DNA of 64,000 nucleotides from Myxococcus sp. CA023 (GCF_010998615.1 NZ_JAAEAH010000050.1:1-64000), one strand, 5' to 3'; positions 30,675 to 39,865 are shown, counted from the first letter of the stretch. The notes: generated by a model not told the origin, from the letters alone. Program-made: numbers and translations.

Positions 30675-31343
30675 TCAGGACACTTCCATGTCGCGGATGG
30701 CGAGGAGCTGGAAGGCGTGACGGGGCCAGCGCGTGGCGAAGGGCTCGGTGAGGATGGACAGGCGGCTGCCCAGCCGGAAGGGCCGGATGCGCGGCAGGGC
30801 GTAGTCACCGCGCAGGGGCTTCCAGCCGCTCATGCCGGTGACGCGGTAGCCGCGCAGCTCGAAGTCGTAGACCTCCCAGCCGGAGCGGTGCACCTGGTGG
30901 ACGTTGTTGTCCCACTCGTCCTGGGGGAGGAAGCCATTGGGCGTGAAGATGATGACGCGCTTGCGCGCCAGCGACTCCATCATCTCCAGCAGCCGGAATC
31001 CGTCTGGCTTGTCGAAGTGCTCGATGACGTCCAGCGCGACGACGGCGTCGAAGCTCTTCGGACCGAAGCGCTGGCCCGCTTCCAGCAGGTTCATGCAGTG
31101 GTACTCGCGGTGGATGCCCGCGGCCCGGCTGCGCTCGATGCTGGTGGGGTGGCCATCCACGCCCACCGTGTGCGGGAGCAGATGCGAGAAGCTGTGGAGC
31201 GGCGAGCGCGAGCCACAGCCGATGTCCAGCACGCTGTCACAGGTGCCGACCAGCGCCTCCTTCAGCGTGCGGTGGAGCACCTGGTGCTCGCCCACGAGGA
31301 CTTCGCGCTTCAGGAACTGGAGGATGTTTCCACCGGGACGCAT
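30675..31343 (-). CDS. SAM-dependent methyltransferase
   Basis: This 222-residue class I methyltransferase has VLDIGCGSRSPLHSFSHLLP as the SAM-binding motif I. Motif II is VGVDGHPTSIERSR, followed by FDAVVALDVIEHFDKPDGFRL and RVIIFTPNGF. It leads the five-gene minus-strand set and probably methylates a sugar or the growing glycan. It diverges from wzx at 31538 with 194 bases between, so both promoters must lie in that gap. Confidence 0.85.
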   Translation of the reverse strand: MRPGGNILQFLKREVLVGEHQVLHRTLKEALVGTCDSVLDIGCGSRSPLHSFSHLLPHTVGVDGHPTSIERSRAAGIHREYHCMNLLEAGQRFGPKSFDAVVALDVIEHFDKPDGFRLLEMMESLARKRVIIFTPNGFLPQDEWDNNVHQVHRSGWEVYDFELRGYRVTGMSGWKPLRGDYALPRIRPFRLGSRLSILTEPFATRWPRHAFQLLAIRDMEVS

Positions 31344-31442
31344 GTGGGCAGACCGTAGCCCCGGCGCTTCGGAAAGGGCAACCCTGGCGCGGTGTCCAGG
31401 CAGGCGAGCGGGACATCCCGCCGTGCGGGGAGCGCGCGTTGC

Positions 31443-31471
31443 TTGTAGGCTCTGCGCGCTGTCGCTAGCAT
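31443..31471 (+). promoter_or_regulatory. Candidate sigma-70-type promoter for wzx
   Basis: TTGTAG at 31443-31448 and TAGCAT at 31466-31471 are separated by 17 bases and lie about 66 bases before the wzx ATG. Each hexamer matches the consensus at four of six positions. In DNA this GC-rich a chance match is possible, so the call is weak. Confidence 0.3.
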
Positions 31472-31537
31472 TTCCGCTCCCGCGCGTTCCCGCGCGCTGG
31501 CCCTCCCCAGGACACCCGGAGCGGGCCGCTCCGCACC

Positions 31538-33058
31538 ATGAACGCCACCACAGCGTCCGAAGCCACCGCCGTCGAAGTCAAGGCGCGTGCCCTGAAGGGC
31601 ATGTTCGTCCTGGCGGCGCGGACCGTGGCGTCCCAGGGGCTGCGCGTGGTGAGCGCGCTGTTCCTGTCCCGGCTGCTCTTCCCGTCGGACTACGGTCTGT
31701 TCGGAATCGTGTCCTACGCGGCCTCCCTGGGCGTGTTCCTGGGCGACCTGGGCCTGAGCGCGGCGCTGGTCCGCCAGCCGCACGAGCCCACGCGAGATGA
31801 GACGTTCACCATCTTCTGGTGCCACCAGGCGCTCACCGCCGTCGTGGTGGCCTCCGTCTGTCTGCTGGCCCCCCAGTTGACGCGCGGCTATGCGCTGGGC
31901 GACGGCGCGGTGCCCATGGTGTGGGCGCTGGCGCTGGGCCTGTTCCTGTCCTCGCTGCGCGTGATTCCGTTGATGGCGCTGGAGCGCCAGCTGGCCTTCC
32001 CCGTCATCGCCCGCGCCGAGTTGATTGAAAACGTGGTGCAGGTCATCACCACCATCTCCCTGGCGGCGCTGGGCTTCGGAGCCTGGGCGCTGGCGCTGGG
32101 CGGCCTGGTGCGCGGCGCGGTGGGGCTGGTGTGCATCTGGTGGGCGTCCCCCTGGCGTCCCCAGGGGCGCTTCCGCGTGGACGTGTTGCGGCGGCTCTTG
32201 GGCTTCGGGCTGGCGTTCCAGCTTCCGCCCCTGGTGGCGGCGATGGTGGCGGGCTGGGTGCCGCTGGTGGTGGGGCACGTGTTGGGCAAGGAGGCGGTGG
32301 GACTGGTCAACTGGGCCTGGGCGCTGGCCTCCACGCCGATGATGCTGAGCGTGGTGCTCAACCGCGTGGCCTTCCCCGCCTACTGCCGGTTGCAGGATGA
32401 CCCGGAGGGCTTCGCCGAGTACCTGCGCACGTCGCTGCGCCGGCTGTCCTCGGTGCTGCTGCTCGCCATTCCCCTGGCGGTGCTGGCCGTCCCCGTGGCG
32501 GTGCCCCTCTTCTTCGGCACGCGGTGGCTGCCCGCGGTGGTGCTGGTGCAGTGGTTCAGCATGGAGTGCATCCTCACCACCCTGGTGGGGCTGCTGGCCA
32601 CGGCGCAGAACGCGGGCGGCAGGCCCTGGGAGCGGCTGGCTGTCGTCGTGGGCGTGGGTGCGGCGAAGTGGGGGCTGGGGACGTGGGCCATCCAACGCTT
32701 CGGCCTGGAGGGCATGGGCCCCGCGGGCGTGCTGGTGGGACTGGCCGAGGTGTGGGTGACGGCGTGGCTGGTGGAGCGGCTCAACCCGTCGATGCGAGGG
32801 CTGACGCGGCAGGTGGTGGAGCCCTTCGTCACCCTGGGGCTGGTGCTGCTGGGGGCGTGTCTGGCGGCGCTGCGGCTGGTGGAGGAGGGTGTGGTGGCGC
32901 AGGCGTTGGTGGGCGCGGTGCTGTTCGCCCTCCTGGTGTGGGCCCGTGAACGGCTGCCGGGAACGCTGCCACTCCTGGGCGAGCTGAGGCAGATTCTCGA
33001 ATTCATCCGGGCACGGAGGGCCGCGAGGCCAGCTCCGGTGAGTCCGGCGTCGACGTGA
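31538..33058 (+). CDS. wzxB: Wzx repeat-unit flippase (MOP superfamily)
   Basis: This 506-residue polytopic protein has about 12-14 membrane segments, matching polysaccharide biosynthesis flippases. The N-terminal part (MFVLAARTVASQGLRVVSALFLSRLL, SDYGLFGIVSYAA, DLGLSAALVRQ) is the usual Wzx start. It would move the undecaprenyl-linked repeat unit across the inner membrane to the polymerase. By gene order it should be the BPS flippase WzxB (from memory MXAN_1035). The GTG of the next glycosyltransferase overlaps its stop, so the two are coupled. Confidence 0.9.
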   Translation: MNATTASEATAVEVKARALKGMFVLAARTVASQGLRVVSALFLSRLLFPSDYGLFGIVSYAASLGVFLGDLGLSAALVRQPHEPTRDETFTIFWCHQALTAVVVASVCLLAPQLTRGYALGDGAVPMVWALALGLFLSSLRVIPLMALERQLAFPVIARAELIENVVQVITTISLAALGFGAWALALGGLVRGAVGLVCIWWASPWRPQGRFRVDVLRRLLGFGLAFQLPPLVAAMVAGWVPLVVGHVLGKEAVGLVNWAWALASTPMMLSVVLNRVAFPAYCRLQDDPEGFAEYLRTSLRRLSSVLLLAIPLAVLAVPVAVPLFFGTRWLPAVVLVQWFSMECILTTLVGLLATAQNAGGRPWERLAVVVGVGAAKWGLGTWAIQRFGLEGMGPAGVLVGLAEVWVTAWLVERLNPSMRGLTRQVVEPFVTLGLVLLGACLAALRLVEEGVVAQALVGAVLFALLVWARERLPGTLPLLGELRQILEFIRARRAARPAPVSPAST

Positions 33059-34029
33059 GCAGACACGCGGAGGTCCCGATGAAGAAGCCCGACCTGGTCA
33101 TCTCCATCGTCAATCACAGCAATCCGGAGTTGCTGCACGACTGTCTGCGCACGCTGTACGCGACGACGCGCGACAGCTCCTTCGAGGTCTGGATTGTCGA
33201 CAACGCCACGGGTGGGCGTGGCGTGGACGCCATGCGGCGCGACTTTCCCCAGGTGCGCTGGCTCTTCAACACGGAGCGCAAGGGTTTCTCCGCCAACCAC
33301 AACCAGGTGCTGCGCCAGGCCCAGGGCCGTCACTTCTGTATCTTCAATGACGACACCATCGTCCACGAGGGCGCCTTCGACGCGCTGGTGCGCTTCATGG
33401 ATGACAACCCGCATGTGGGCATGGCGGGCGCGCGGCTGTTGAACGCGGACGGCACCATCCAGAACTGCACCTTCCGGCCCATGTCGCTGGCCGGGCAGCT
33501 CTTCGACATCGTCTTCCTGCCGCGTCCCCTCCACTTCCTCAAGGCGATGGCCATCGACCCGGCGCAGTACGGCCACGACGAGGCCCGCGTGAGCTGGGTG
33601 CTGGGCGCCTGCATCGTGGTGCGCGAGGAGGCGCTCGCGGAGGTGGGCCTGCTCGACGAGGAGATGTCCCCGCTGGGCAACACCGAGGACACCGACTGGT
33701 GCGTGCGGGCCTGGAAGGCGGGCTGGGAGGTGGCCTTCTGCCCGGAGGCGGTGATTACGCACCTGACCAGCCGCTCGTTCCGTCCGTCCGACACCGGGGC
33801 GGACAAGGTGCGCATCGAGCTGTGGCGCACGCGGCTGGCGTACTTCCGCAAGCACCACGGCCGGCTGCACGAGGCAGCCATGCGGGCCATCCTGGTGGGG
33901 ACGTTGCCGTACAACTCGGCGGTGTTGACGCAGACGCTGCTGCGCGGGCGCATGAGCCTGTCGGAGTACCGCAAGCAACTGGCCACCTTCCTGGGCATCT
34001 CCCAGATGGGCCTGCGCGCCCGCGTGTGA
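33055..34029 (+). CDS. Family 2 glycosyltransferase, rhamnosyltransferase-like
   Basis: Up to 324 residues from GTG at 33055 (overlapping the wzx stop); an ATG at 33079 (MKKPDLVIS) is an alternative. The GT-A fold is clear: DLVISIVNHSNPELLHDCLR, FEVWIVDNATGG, NTERKGFSANHNQ, the DXD-like motif FNDDTIV and the acceptor-side LGACIVVREEAL plus EDTDWCVRAWKAGW. The last two resemble WbbL-type rhamnosyltransferases. The sugar remains to be shown. It is in an operon with wzx and the next GT2. Confidence 0.87.
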   Translation: MSRHAEVPMKKPDLVISIVNHSNPELLHDCLRTLYATTRDSSFEVWIVDNATGGRGVDAMRRDFPQVRWLFNTERKGFSANHNQVLRQAQGRHFCIFNDDTIVHEGAFDALVRFMDDNPHVGMAGARLLNADGTIQNCTFRPMSLAGQLFDIVFLPRPLHFLKAMAIDPAQYGHDEARVSWVLGACIVVREEALAEVGLLDEEMSPLGNTEDTDWCVRAWKAGWEVAFCPEAVITHLTSRSFRPSDTGADKVRIELWRTRLAYFRKHHGRLHEAAMRAILVGTLPYNSAVLTQTLLRGRMSLSEYRKQLATFLGISQMGLRARV

Positions 34030-34030
34030 C

Positions 34031-34945
34031 ATGCCGTTCTTCTCCGTCATCATCCCCACGTACAACCGGGCGCGGCTGCTGGAGGCGGCGCTCGCGTCTG
34101 TGTTCGCGCAGGAGGAGCGTGACTTCGAGGTGCTCGTCGTGGATGACGGCTCCACCGACGACACGCTGGAGACGCTGGCTCGCTACGGCGAACAGGTGCG
34201 CGTGCTCAGCCAGCGCAACGCGGGCCCTGGCGCCGCTCGCAACCTGGGCATCCAGGAGGCCCGGGGCGCCTACGTGGCCTTCCTGGACAGTGACGACGTG
34301 TGGTTCCCCTGGACGCTGGCCACGTACCGGCGGGTGCTCGAAGCGGAAGGGACGTCGCTGGTGCTGGGCACGGCGGCGCTGTTCTCCCGGGCCGAAACCC
34401 TGGCGACCGTGAACCGCGAGCCGCTCCAGGTGCTGCGCTTCGCGGACTATCTGGCCAGCGCGGAGGACCGGACGCCGCGCACCGCGTGTGTGCTGGCGGT
34501 GCGCACGGAGGCGCTGCGGCGCGTGGGGGGCTTCACCCCGCTGCGCATCAGCGGCGAGGACTACGACTTGCTGTACCGGTTGGGCACGGAGCCGGGCTTC
34601 GCCTGGGTGCGGGCGCCCGTGGTGGTGGGCTACCGGCAGCACGTGGGCTCCACGTCCACGTCACTGGAGTCCGGCTACCGGGGCACGCGGTATCTCCTGG
34701 AGCAGGAGCGCCTGGGACGCTATCCGGGAGGCACGGCCCGCAGGCGTGAGCGGCTGGAGATGCTGCTCTACAGCCTGCGCCATGTGACGCACTGGTTGCT
34801 GTCCCAGCGCCGCTTGGACCTGGCGCTGGACTTGTACCGGCGCGGCCTGCCGCTCCACCTGGCGGTGCCGCGCTGGCGCTACATGCTGGGCTTCCCGCCG
34901 TGGGCGCTGGCCACCACCGTGCGCCAGCGCGTGTCGGGCCGCTGA
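34031..34945 (+). CDS. Family 2 glycosyltransferase
   Basis: This 304-residue GT-A enzyme has PFFSVIIPTYNRARLLEAAL, VLVVDDGSTDDTLETL, RNAGPGAARNLGIQEARG and the metal-binding LDSDDVW, a textbook GT2 N-terminal domain. GGFTPLRISGEDYDLLYRLG provides the second acidic motif. It starts one base after the previous stop. It should extend the repeat unit with a nucleotide-activated sugar of unknown type. Confidence 0.88.
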   Translation: MPFFSVIIPTYNRARLLEAALASVFAQEERDFEVLVVDDGSTDDTLETLARYGEQVRVLSQRNAGPGAARNLGIQEARGAYVAFLDSDDVWFPWTLATYRRVLEAEGTSLVLGTAALFSRAETLATVNREPLQVLRFADYLASAEDRTPRTACVLAVRTEALRRVGGFTPLRISGEDYDLLYRLGTEPGFAWVRAPVVVGYRQHVGSTSTSLESGYRGTRYLLEQERLGRYPGGTARRRERLEMLLYSLRHVTHWLLSQRRLDLALDLYRRGLPLHLAVPRWRYMLGFPPWALATTVRQRVSGR

Positions 34946-34956
34946 CGGCTCGGGTT

Positions 34957-35502
34957 TTAGCGTCCGCCGCCCATCAACCCGCCCAGCATCCCCCCAAGGC
35001 CGCCACCGCCGGGCGTGTTGCCACCACCGCCCGCGCCGGCCAGCAGCGGCACCACGGAGAGGATGCGGCCCACGAGCGCGGGGTCCAGGCGCGACTTGAG
35101 GAAGTTCAGCAGCAGAGGCGCCACCAGGGACGCCTTGCTCGCGTCGATGTTGAAGCGGCCCAGCAGGGACACCACGGCGGCAACGTCACCGGCCTGCCCC
35201 GCTGCGCCACCCAGCGCGCTCAGCATGCCGCCCGCGCCGCCCTCCTGGCCGGACATGAGGCCGCCCAGCGCGCCCAGCAGCCCGCCCCCCGCGTCCGGCG
35301 CCGTCTGGGGCGCGGACGTGGTGCTGGGGGCCTGCTGCCACGTCTCCATCTCCGGAATCGCCTGGCCCATCTGGTTCGCGGCGTCGGGGCCCAGCTTCTC
35401 CTGCACCGTGCCCTGCACCCGCTTCAGCAGCAAGCCCGCCAGCCCCTGGGCCTGCGTTCCATCCACTCCAAGCTGCTGAGAGAGCTGTCCGATGAGGTCC
35501 AT
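34957..35502 (-). CDS. DUF937/DUF2780-type protein (YidB-like), function unknown
   Basis: This 181-residue protein starts MDLIGQLSQQLGVDGTQAQG with AAGGGG before the ATG. The N-terminal segment (QGLAGLLLKRVQGTVQEKLG) and the repeated LLG-type helices with a very glycine-rich tail (GGGGNTPGGGGLGGMLGGLM) match DUF2780/DUF937 proteins, which are widespread and uncharacterised. It has no signal peptide. It is the only gene in this stretch with no evident link to polysaccharide synthesis, lies opposite to its neighbours, and converges on the GT2 gene with 11 bases between stops. Confidence 0.75.
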   Translation of the reverse strand: MDLIGQLSQQLGVDGTQAQGLAGLLLKRVQGTVQEKLGPDAANQMGQAIPEMETWQQAPSTTSAPQTAPDAGGGLLGALGGLMSGQEGGAGGMLSALGGAAGQAGDVAAVVSLLGRFNIDASKASLVAPLLLNFLKSRLDPALVGRILSVVPLLAGAGGGGNTPGGGGLGGMLGGLMGGGR

Positions 35503-35696
35503 CCCTTGCCCCTTTCCTGTCGCGCGTCCGTGTGGAGCGCCTTTCTAACGGGCCCCGCGAGGCGCCGTGGAAGCGTTGGTGGGGAATCGTTGCTCACGGA
35601 CAGGCCGGGCGGCACGGAGGCCGGTCGCTCCCTTGCCTTCCCGCCGCCTTCATCCGGTCCGCGTCGGACTGCGCATCTTCGCTGGGGAGGCGTGTC

Positions 35697-36719
35697 ATGC
35701 GGGAGGCGAACGCGGTGGGCTCGCGAGGGAAGGCGGCGGAGTGCGACACCCTGGAGTGCTGGGGCGGCGTCGACCTGGGCGGGACGAAAATCGAGGCCGT
35801 GGTGGTGGACCGCGCCGGTACCGTCCTGGGGAAGATGCGCCAGCCCACGCCCGCCGACGGCGAGCCCGGCGACGTGGTGCGCGCCATCCACGACGCCTTG
35901 GAGGGCGCGGCGCACGCGGCGGGCCTGACGTCCCGTCAGCTCCTGGGGGTGGGCGTGGGCGCGCCCGGCGCGGTGAACGCCAACGAGGGCACGCTGGGAC
36001 ATGTCAGCAACGTGGGCCGGGGCTGGAGCACGCCCTACCCGGTGGCGGGGGACCTGGGCGCGCGGGTGGGCCGGCCCGTGGTGCTGGGCAACGACGTCCA
36101 GGTGGCGGTGGCGGCGGAGTACCGGCTGGGCGCGGGCCGCGCCTATCGCTCCCTGTTGGGCGTCTGGTGGGGAACGGGCGTGGGTGGTGGGCTGGTGCTG
36201 GATGGAGTGCCTTGGCGAGGCCGGGGCGCGGCGGGCGAGGTGGGCCACATGGTGGTGAAGCCGGGCGGGGCCCGTTGTGGTTGTGGCCGGCGCGGCTGCC
36301 TGGAGGCCTACGCGGGCCGCGCGTCCATGGAGCGCCGAGCGCACAAGGCCGTGCGCCAGGGCGAGACGACGATTCTCTTCGACTTGATGCGGAAGAAGGG
36401 CCGCACCCGGTTGACCAGCAGCATCTGGGCTCGGGCGCTGGCGCAGGAGGACGCGCTGGCCACGTGGCTCATCGGCCGCGCGGTGCGGATGCTGGGCGCG
36501 GGGCTCGCCTCCGCCATCAACCTGCTGGACGTGGAGGCAGTCGTCCTGGGCGGAGGCCTGGGCACGCGGCTGGGGCCCGAGTTCGCCGGCCGCATCCACG
36601 AGGCCATGCGCCCGCACATCTTCGTCCCCGAGCGCCAGCCGCCCGTGCGCGTCGCGGAACTGGGAGAACTTTCCGGTGCCATTGGCGCCGCGCTGCTGGC
36701 CCAGCCACCCATGAAGTGA
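35697..36719 (+). CDS. ROK-family sugar kinase
   Basis: This 340-residue protein starts at ATG 35697 after GGGGAGG. It has the ROK phosphate-binding motif GGVDLGGTKIEAVVVDRAG, the catalytic aspartate region VLGNDVQVAVAAEY, and the zinc motif with C194, C196 and C201 (CGCGRRGCLE). ROK kinases phosphorylate glucose, ManNAc, GlcNAc or related sugars in the cytoplasm. Here it could feed nucleotide-sugar synthesis for the polysaccharide. ROK repressors also share this fold, but no N-terminal DNA-binding helix-turn-helix is present, so a kinase is favoured. The exact sugar is unknown. Confidence 0.85.
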   Translation: MREANAVGSRGKAAECDTLECWGGVDLGGTKIEAVVVDRAGTVLGKMRQPTPADGEPGDVVRAIHDALEGAAHAAGLTSRQLLGVGVGAPGAVNANEGTLGHVSNVGRGWSTPYPVAGDLGARVGRPVVLGNDVQVAVAAEYRLGAGRAYRSLLGVWWGTGVGGGLVLDGVPWRGRGAAGEVGHMVVKPGGARCGCGRRGCLEAYAGRASMERRAHKAVRQGETTILFDLMRKKGRTRLTSSIWARALAQEDALATWLIGRAVRMLGAGLASAINLLDVEAVVLGGGLGTRLGPEFAGRIHEAMRPHIFVPERQPPVRVAELGELSGAIGAALLAQPPMK

Positions 36720-36804
36720 GCCTGGGTACACGGGGCATGGGGCGCTCCGCCGGACGCCCGCCCGCACGCAGTGTGGCAGGCGACAGAGACCCGACCCCAG
36801 GCGC

Positions 36805-38781
36805 ATGGAACGCCCAGGGGCCTGTCAGGTAGTCTCCGCGCCCTCCCGCTCCTTGGTCGGCTCCTGGAGGCACCTGTCGTTGGCACGTCGCGCACGGATT
36901 CCCAAGACCTTGTTCTTCCAGCGGCCCCCCTCCAACCTGTGGCCGTTGGTGGGCGTCATCCTGGCCTCGGCGGTGCTCGTCGGGGCCATGGAGCTGACCA
37001 TTGCCGTCTTCTCGTCCGCGGGCCTGGAGGGCATCACCCAGCGCAACGTCTACTCCATGCTCCTCAGCGTGGGCGTCATCTCCGCGGTGACGGGCCTGCT
37101 GTGGGCGGTGACGAACCGGGTGGGAATCTCGGGGGCCCTGGTGGCGGCGGCGATGCTCTTCACCGTCACCCTGCACATCCGGAAGGTGCAGCTCATCGAC
37201 CGGCCGCTGATGCCCTGGGACTTCCTGGAGTGGCGGCAGGTGACATCGCTGGCGCCCACGCTGCTGCCCGGCGGCGGCGCGGTGGCGGCCATCGGCTCGT
37301 GTCTGCTGCTGGTGGTCATGCTCGCCGTCATGTGGCGCGCGGTGGCGCGCGGCACGCCCCGGTACCCGTTGCCCAAGGCCGGACGCCGCAACCTGGCGCT
37401 GGCGGCGGTGGCGTACCTGCTGGTCATCATCTTCCAGCAGCACCTGCCCGTGCGGCGCGTCTTCAACCGCTTTGGCATCTACGACCAGGTGTGGGACCAG
37501 CGCTCCAACTTCCAGATGAACGGGCTCACGCTGATGATGCTCTGGAACTGGGAGGGCCTGCGGCTGCAGCCGGGCAGTGAGTATTCCCAGGCGCAGGTGC
37601 ACGCGGCGCTGGGCGTCCCTCCGGGCGTCGTGCCGGCCGCGCCCAAGGAGCCGGTCGACGTCGTCGTCTTCATGGCCGAATCGCTCTGGGACCCGACGCG
37701 GCTGGGCATCCCCTTCAGCGAGGACCCGCTGCCCTTCGTGCGGTCGCTCATGGGGAACCACAGCTCGGGCAACCTCATCAGCCCGGCCTTCGGCGGGGGC
37801 ACGGCCAACGCCGAGTTCGAGCTGCTGACGGGCATGTCCTCGTCGTTCGCTCCGGACGGCGCGTTTCCCTACCAGCACTACGTGATGCGGCCCGTGGACG
37901 CGCTGCCGTCGCTGTTCCGCCGCGCGGGCTACCAGACGCTGGCCATCCACCCGTTCCACTCGTTCTACTGGAGCCGCGACGTGGTGTACCCGTTGCTGGG
38001 CTTCGACACGTTCCAGTCGCTCACGGACTTTACTTCCCCCCGGCTCGAAGGGCCCTGGGTGTCGGACGAGGAGGTCGTCGACCACATCCTCCACGAGCTC
38101 TCCGACGAGCGTCAGCCGCGGTTCATCATGGCTGTGACGATGTCCACCCACGGGCCCTACAACCTGCCGCTCACCGGCGAGGAGCGGATCGAGGTGCAGG
38201 GCGAGAAGCTCTCGCCGGACAACCGGCTGCTCTTGAAGAACTACGTGCACAAGCTGCGGCAGATGGACTCGGCCGTGGAGCGGCTGGTGCGCAGGTTGGA
38301 GGCGCGCAAACGCAAGACGCTGCTGGTGCTCTTCGGGGACCACCTGCCGATGCTGGGCTCGGACTACGCGACCTATCGCGAGGCCGGCTACTTCCAGGAG
38401 CCATGGACGGACGCGCAGCGCGAGCGCATGGCGGAAGTCCCCGTCGTCCTCTGGACGAACTTCCCCGTGCCCCGGCAGGACATCCACCTGAGCATCAGCA
38501 TGCTCACCCCGCGCATCCTCGAGACGGCGGGGCTGCGGCCTCCGGGCTTCTTCGCCTTCGTCTCCGAATTGTCCAAGGTGCTGCCCGTGGTCCGGGGAGA
38601 CCTGCTGCGCAACGCCTCCGGCGAATACCTGCCCGCGGGCGACAAGGTCCCCAAGGCCCAGGAGCCGGGCTCGTGGGAGGACTGGATGCGGCGCTACCGC
38701 CTGCTCACGTATGACCGGCTGGCGGGCGACAACTTCAGTGCGGCCCAGCCGGCCGGGACGGCGTCTTCGGAAGCGCTGTGA
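36805..38781 (+). CDS. LtaS-like membrane phosphatase/sulfatase-fold transferase
   Basis: Up to 658 residues. About five N-terminal membrane spans are followed by an extracytoplasmic alkaline-phosphatase/sulfatase-fold domain like lipoteichoic acid synthase and OpgB/MdoB. Visible motifs are VFMAESLWD (metal), a conserved Thr in GGGTANAEFELLTG where LtaS has its nucleophile threonine, STHGPYNLP and LFGDHLPMLG (metal aspartate and histidine). Such enzymes move glycerol-phosphate or similar groups onto glycans, so this may decorate the polysaccharide or another envelope glycan. The ATG at 36805 has no good ribosome site; a TTG at 36880 follows GGAGG and could be the real start. Its 3' end overlaps a convergent gene by 47 bases. 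Confidence 0.8.
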   Translation: MERPGACQVVSAPSRSLVGSWRHLSLARRARIPKTLFFQRPPSNLWPLVGVILASAVLVGAMELTIAVFSSAGLEGITQRNVYSMLLSVGVISAVTGLLWAVTNRVGISGALVAAAMLFTVTLHIRKVQLIDRPLMPWDFLEWRQVTSLAPTLLPGGGAVAAIGSCLLLVVMLAVMWRAVARGTPRYPLPKAGRRNLALAAVAYLLVIIFQQHLPVRRVFNRFGIYDQVWDQRSNFQMNGLTLMMLWNWEGLRLQPGSEYSQAQVHAALGVPPGVVPAAPKEPVDVVVFMAESLWDPTRLGIPFSEDPLPFVRSLMGNHSSGNLISPAFGGGTANAEFELLTGMSSSFAPDGAFPYQHYVMRPVDALPSLFRRAGYQTLAIHPFHSFYWSRDVVYPLLGFDTFQSLTDFTSPRLEGPWVSDEEVVDHILHELSDERQPRFIMAVTMSTHGPYNLPLTGEERIEVQGEKLSPDNRLLLKNYVHKLRQMDSAVERLVRRLEARKRKTLLVLFGDHLPMLGSDYATYREAGYFQEPWTDAQRERMAEVPVVLWTNFPVPRQDIHLSISMLTPRILETAGLRPPGFFAFVSELSKVLPVVRGDLLRNASGEYLPAGDKVPKAQEPGSWEDWMRRYRLLTYDRLAGDNFSAAQPAGTASSEAL

Positions 38782-39865
38782 CGGAGGCCGCCGGACGCCT
38801 CACCCACGCGGGGAGCCTGTCCTTGCGCCGCAAGGCGGGCTGCTCCACCCACCGCCACGACAGCGTCGCCAGCAGCAGCACACAAGGGAATGCCACCGCC
38901 GCGTTCACCCACCACGCCGTGGGCCCGCCCAGCAGGGTGGTGACGGCCTGCTGCACGGGGAATGCGTAGAGGTAGACGCCATAGGACAGGTCGCCCCGGC
39001 GCCCGAAGTCCGCCAGCGCCCCCATGGGCCGGAAGGCGAGGTACAGCACGACGTATCCGCCCAGCAGGCCGGTTGCGATGCGGCAGCCGTATCCGAGCCG
39101 GGCCGTGATGAGCCACCCCACCACGCACGCCGCCGCCACCCAGGGGCTCATGCGCACGTGTTCGCGCCACTGGTACAGCGCCACGCCGCCGCCGAAGTAC
39201 AGGTACAGCTCCGGCCAGAAGCCCAGCCGTCCGGTGACGAAGGTGGCCACCGCCGCGCCGACGAGGCCGAAGATGACCATGCCCTTGCGCAAGAGCCCCG
39301 TCAGGCCCAGGCCCAGCGTCAGCAGATAGAAGCCGACCTCGTACTTCAGCGTCCACAGCGAGCCGTTGACGGCGTGGGGGTAGGCGTTCACCTCGAAGAC
39401 GCCCGGCAGGTGCCACTGGGGCCAGTTCAGGGCGAAGTTGCCCAGCAGGTACAGGGCCGTGTCCGGGGCCGTGAAGTAGTCACCCAGGGACAGCCGGGTG
39501 AAGGCTGGCCCCAGCACCCCCACCGTCAGCAGCAGCATGGCCCCCAGCCCGGGGAAGATGCGCAGCACCCGGGCCCAGATGAAGCGCGCCGCGTCGGGCG
39601 TCCGCTCCCAGCTCCGGGTGATGAGCACGCCGCTGATGATGAGGAACACCGCGACGCCCAGCCGCCCCAGGGAGAACTGTCCCCGGGTGAAGGACTCCAG
39701 CGGCTCCACCGTCCCCTTGCCCTCGCCCAGGGGGAAGGCATGGCTGAGCAATACGCACGCCGCCGCGGCGAAGCGCAGGAAGTCCAGGTTGTTGCGACGC
39801 GAGTCGAGGCTCGCCTGCAACGTGGGAGCGGAAGGCCGGGGCATGGGTATGGGGAACGGTGCCAT
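38735..39865 (-). CDS. Acyltransferase family 3 (OafA-like) O-acyltransferase
   Basis: This 376-residue membrane protein has about ten spans. The N-terminus NNLDFLRFAAAACVLLSHAF holds the conserved Arg and His of acyltransferase-3 enzymes, followed by GRLGVAVFLIISGVLITRSW. It would O-acetylate sugars of the polysaccharide at the inner membrane. BPS of M. xanthus is reported to be randomly acetylated, which fits. The final 47 bases overlap the 3' end of the LtaS-like gene on the other strand. ATG at 39865 or at 39844 may start it. Confidence 0.87.
   Translation of the reverse strand: MAPFPIPMPRPSAPTLQASLDSRRNNLDFLRFAAAACVLLSHAFPLGEGKGTVEPLESFTRGQFSLGRLGVAVFLIISGVLITRSWERTPDAARFIWARVLRIFPGLGAMLLLTVGVLGPAFTRLSLGDYFTAPDTALYLLGNFALNWPQWHLPGVFEVNAYPHAVNGSLWTLKYEVGFYLLTLGLGLTGLLRKGMVIFGLVGAAVATFVTGRLGFWPELYLYFGGGVALYQWREHVRMSPWVAAACVVGWLITARLGYGCRIATGLLGGYVVLYLAFRPMGALADFGRRGDLSYGVYLYAFPVQQAVTTLLGGPTAWWVNAAVAFPCVLLLATLSWRWVEQPALRRKDRLPAWVRRPAASVTALPKTPSRPAGPH

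Noticed and set aside
31439-31444. TTGCTT as a -35 box for wzx
   Set aside because: Its spacing to the candidate -10 would be 21 bases; the overlapping TTGTAG gives 17 and is listed instead.
31310-32695. Minus-strand 461-codon frame opposite wzx
   Set aside because: It is a His/Gln/Arg-rich shadow, while the plus strand encodes the flippase with regular membrane spans.
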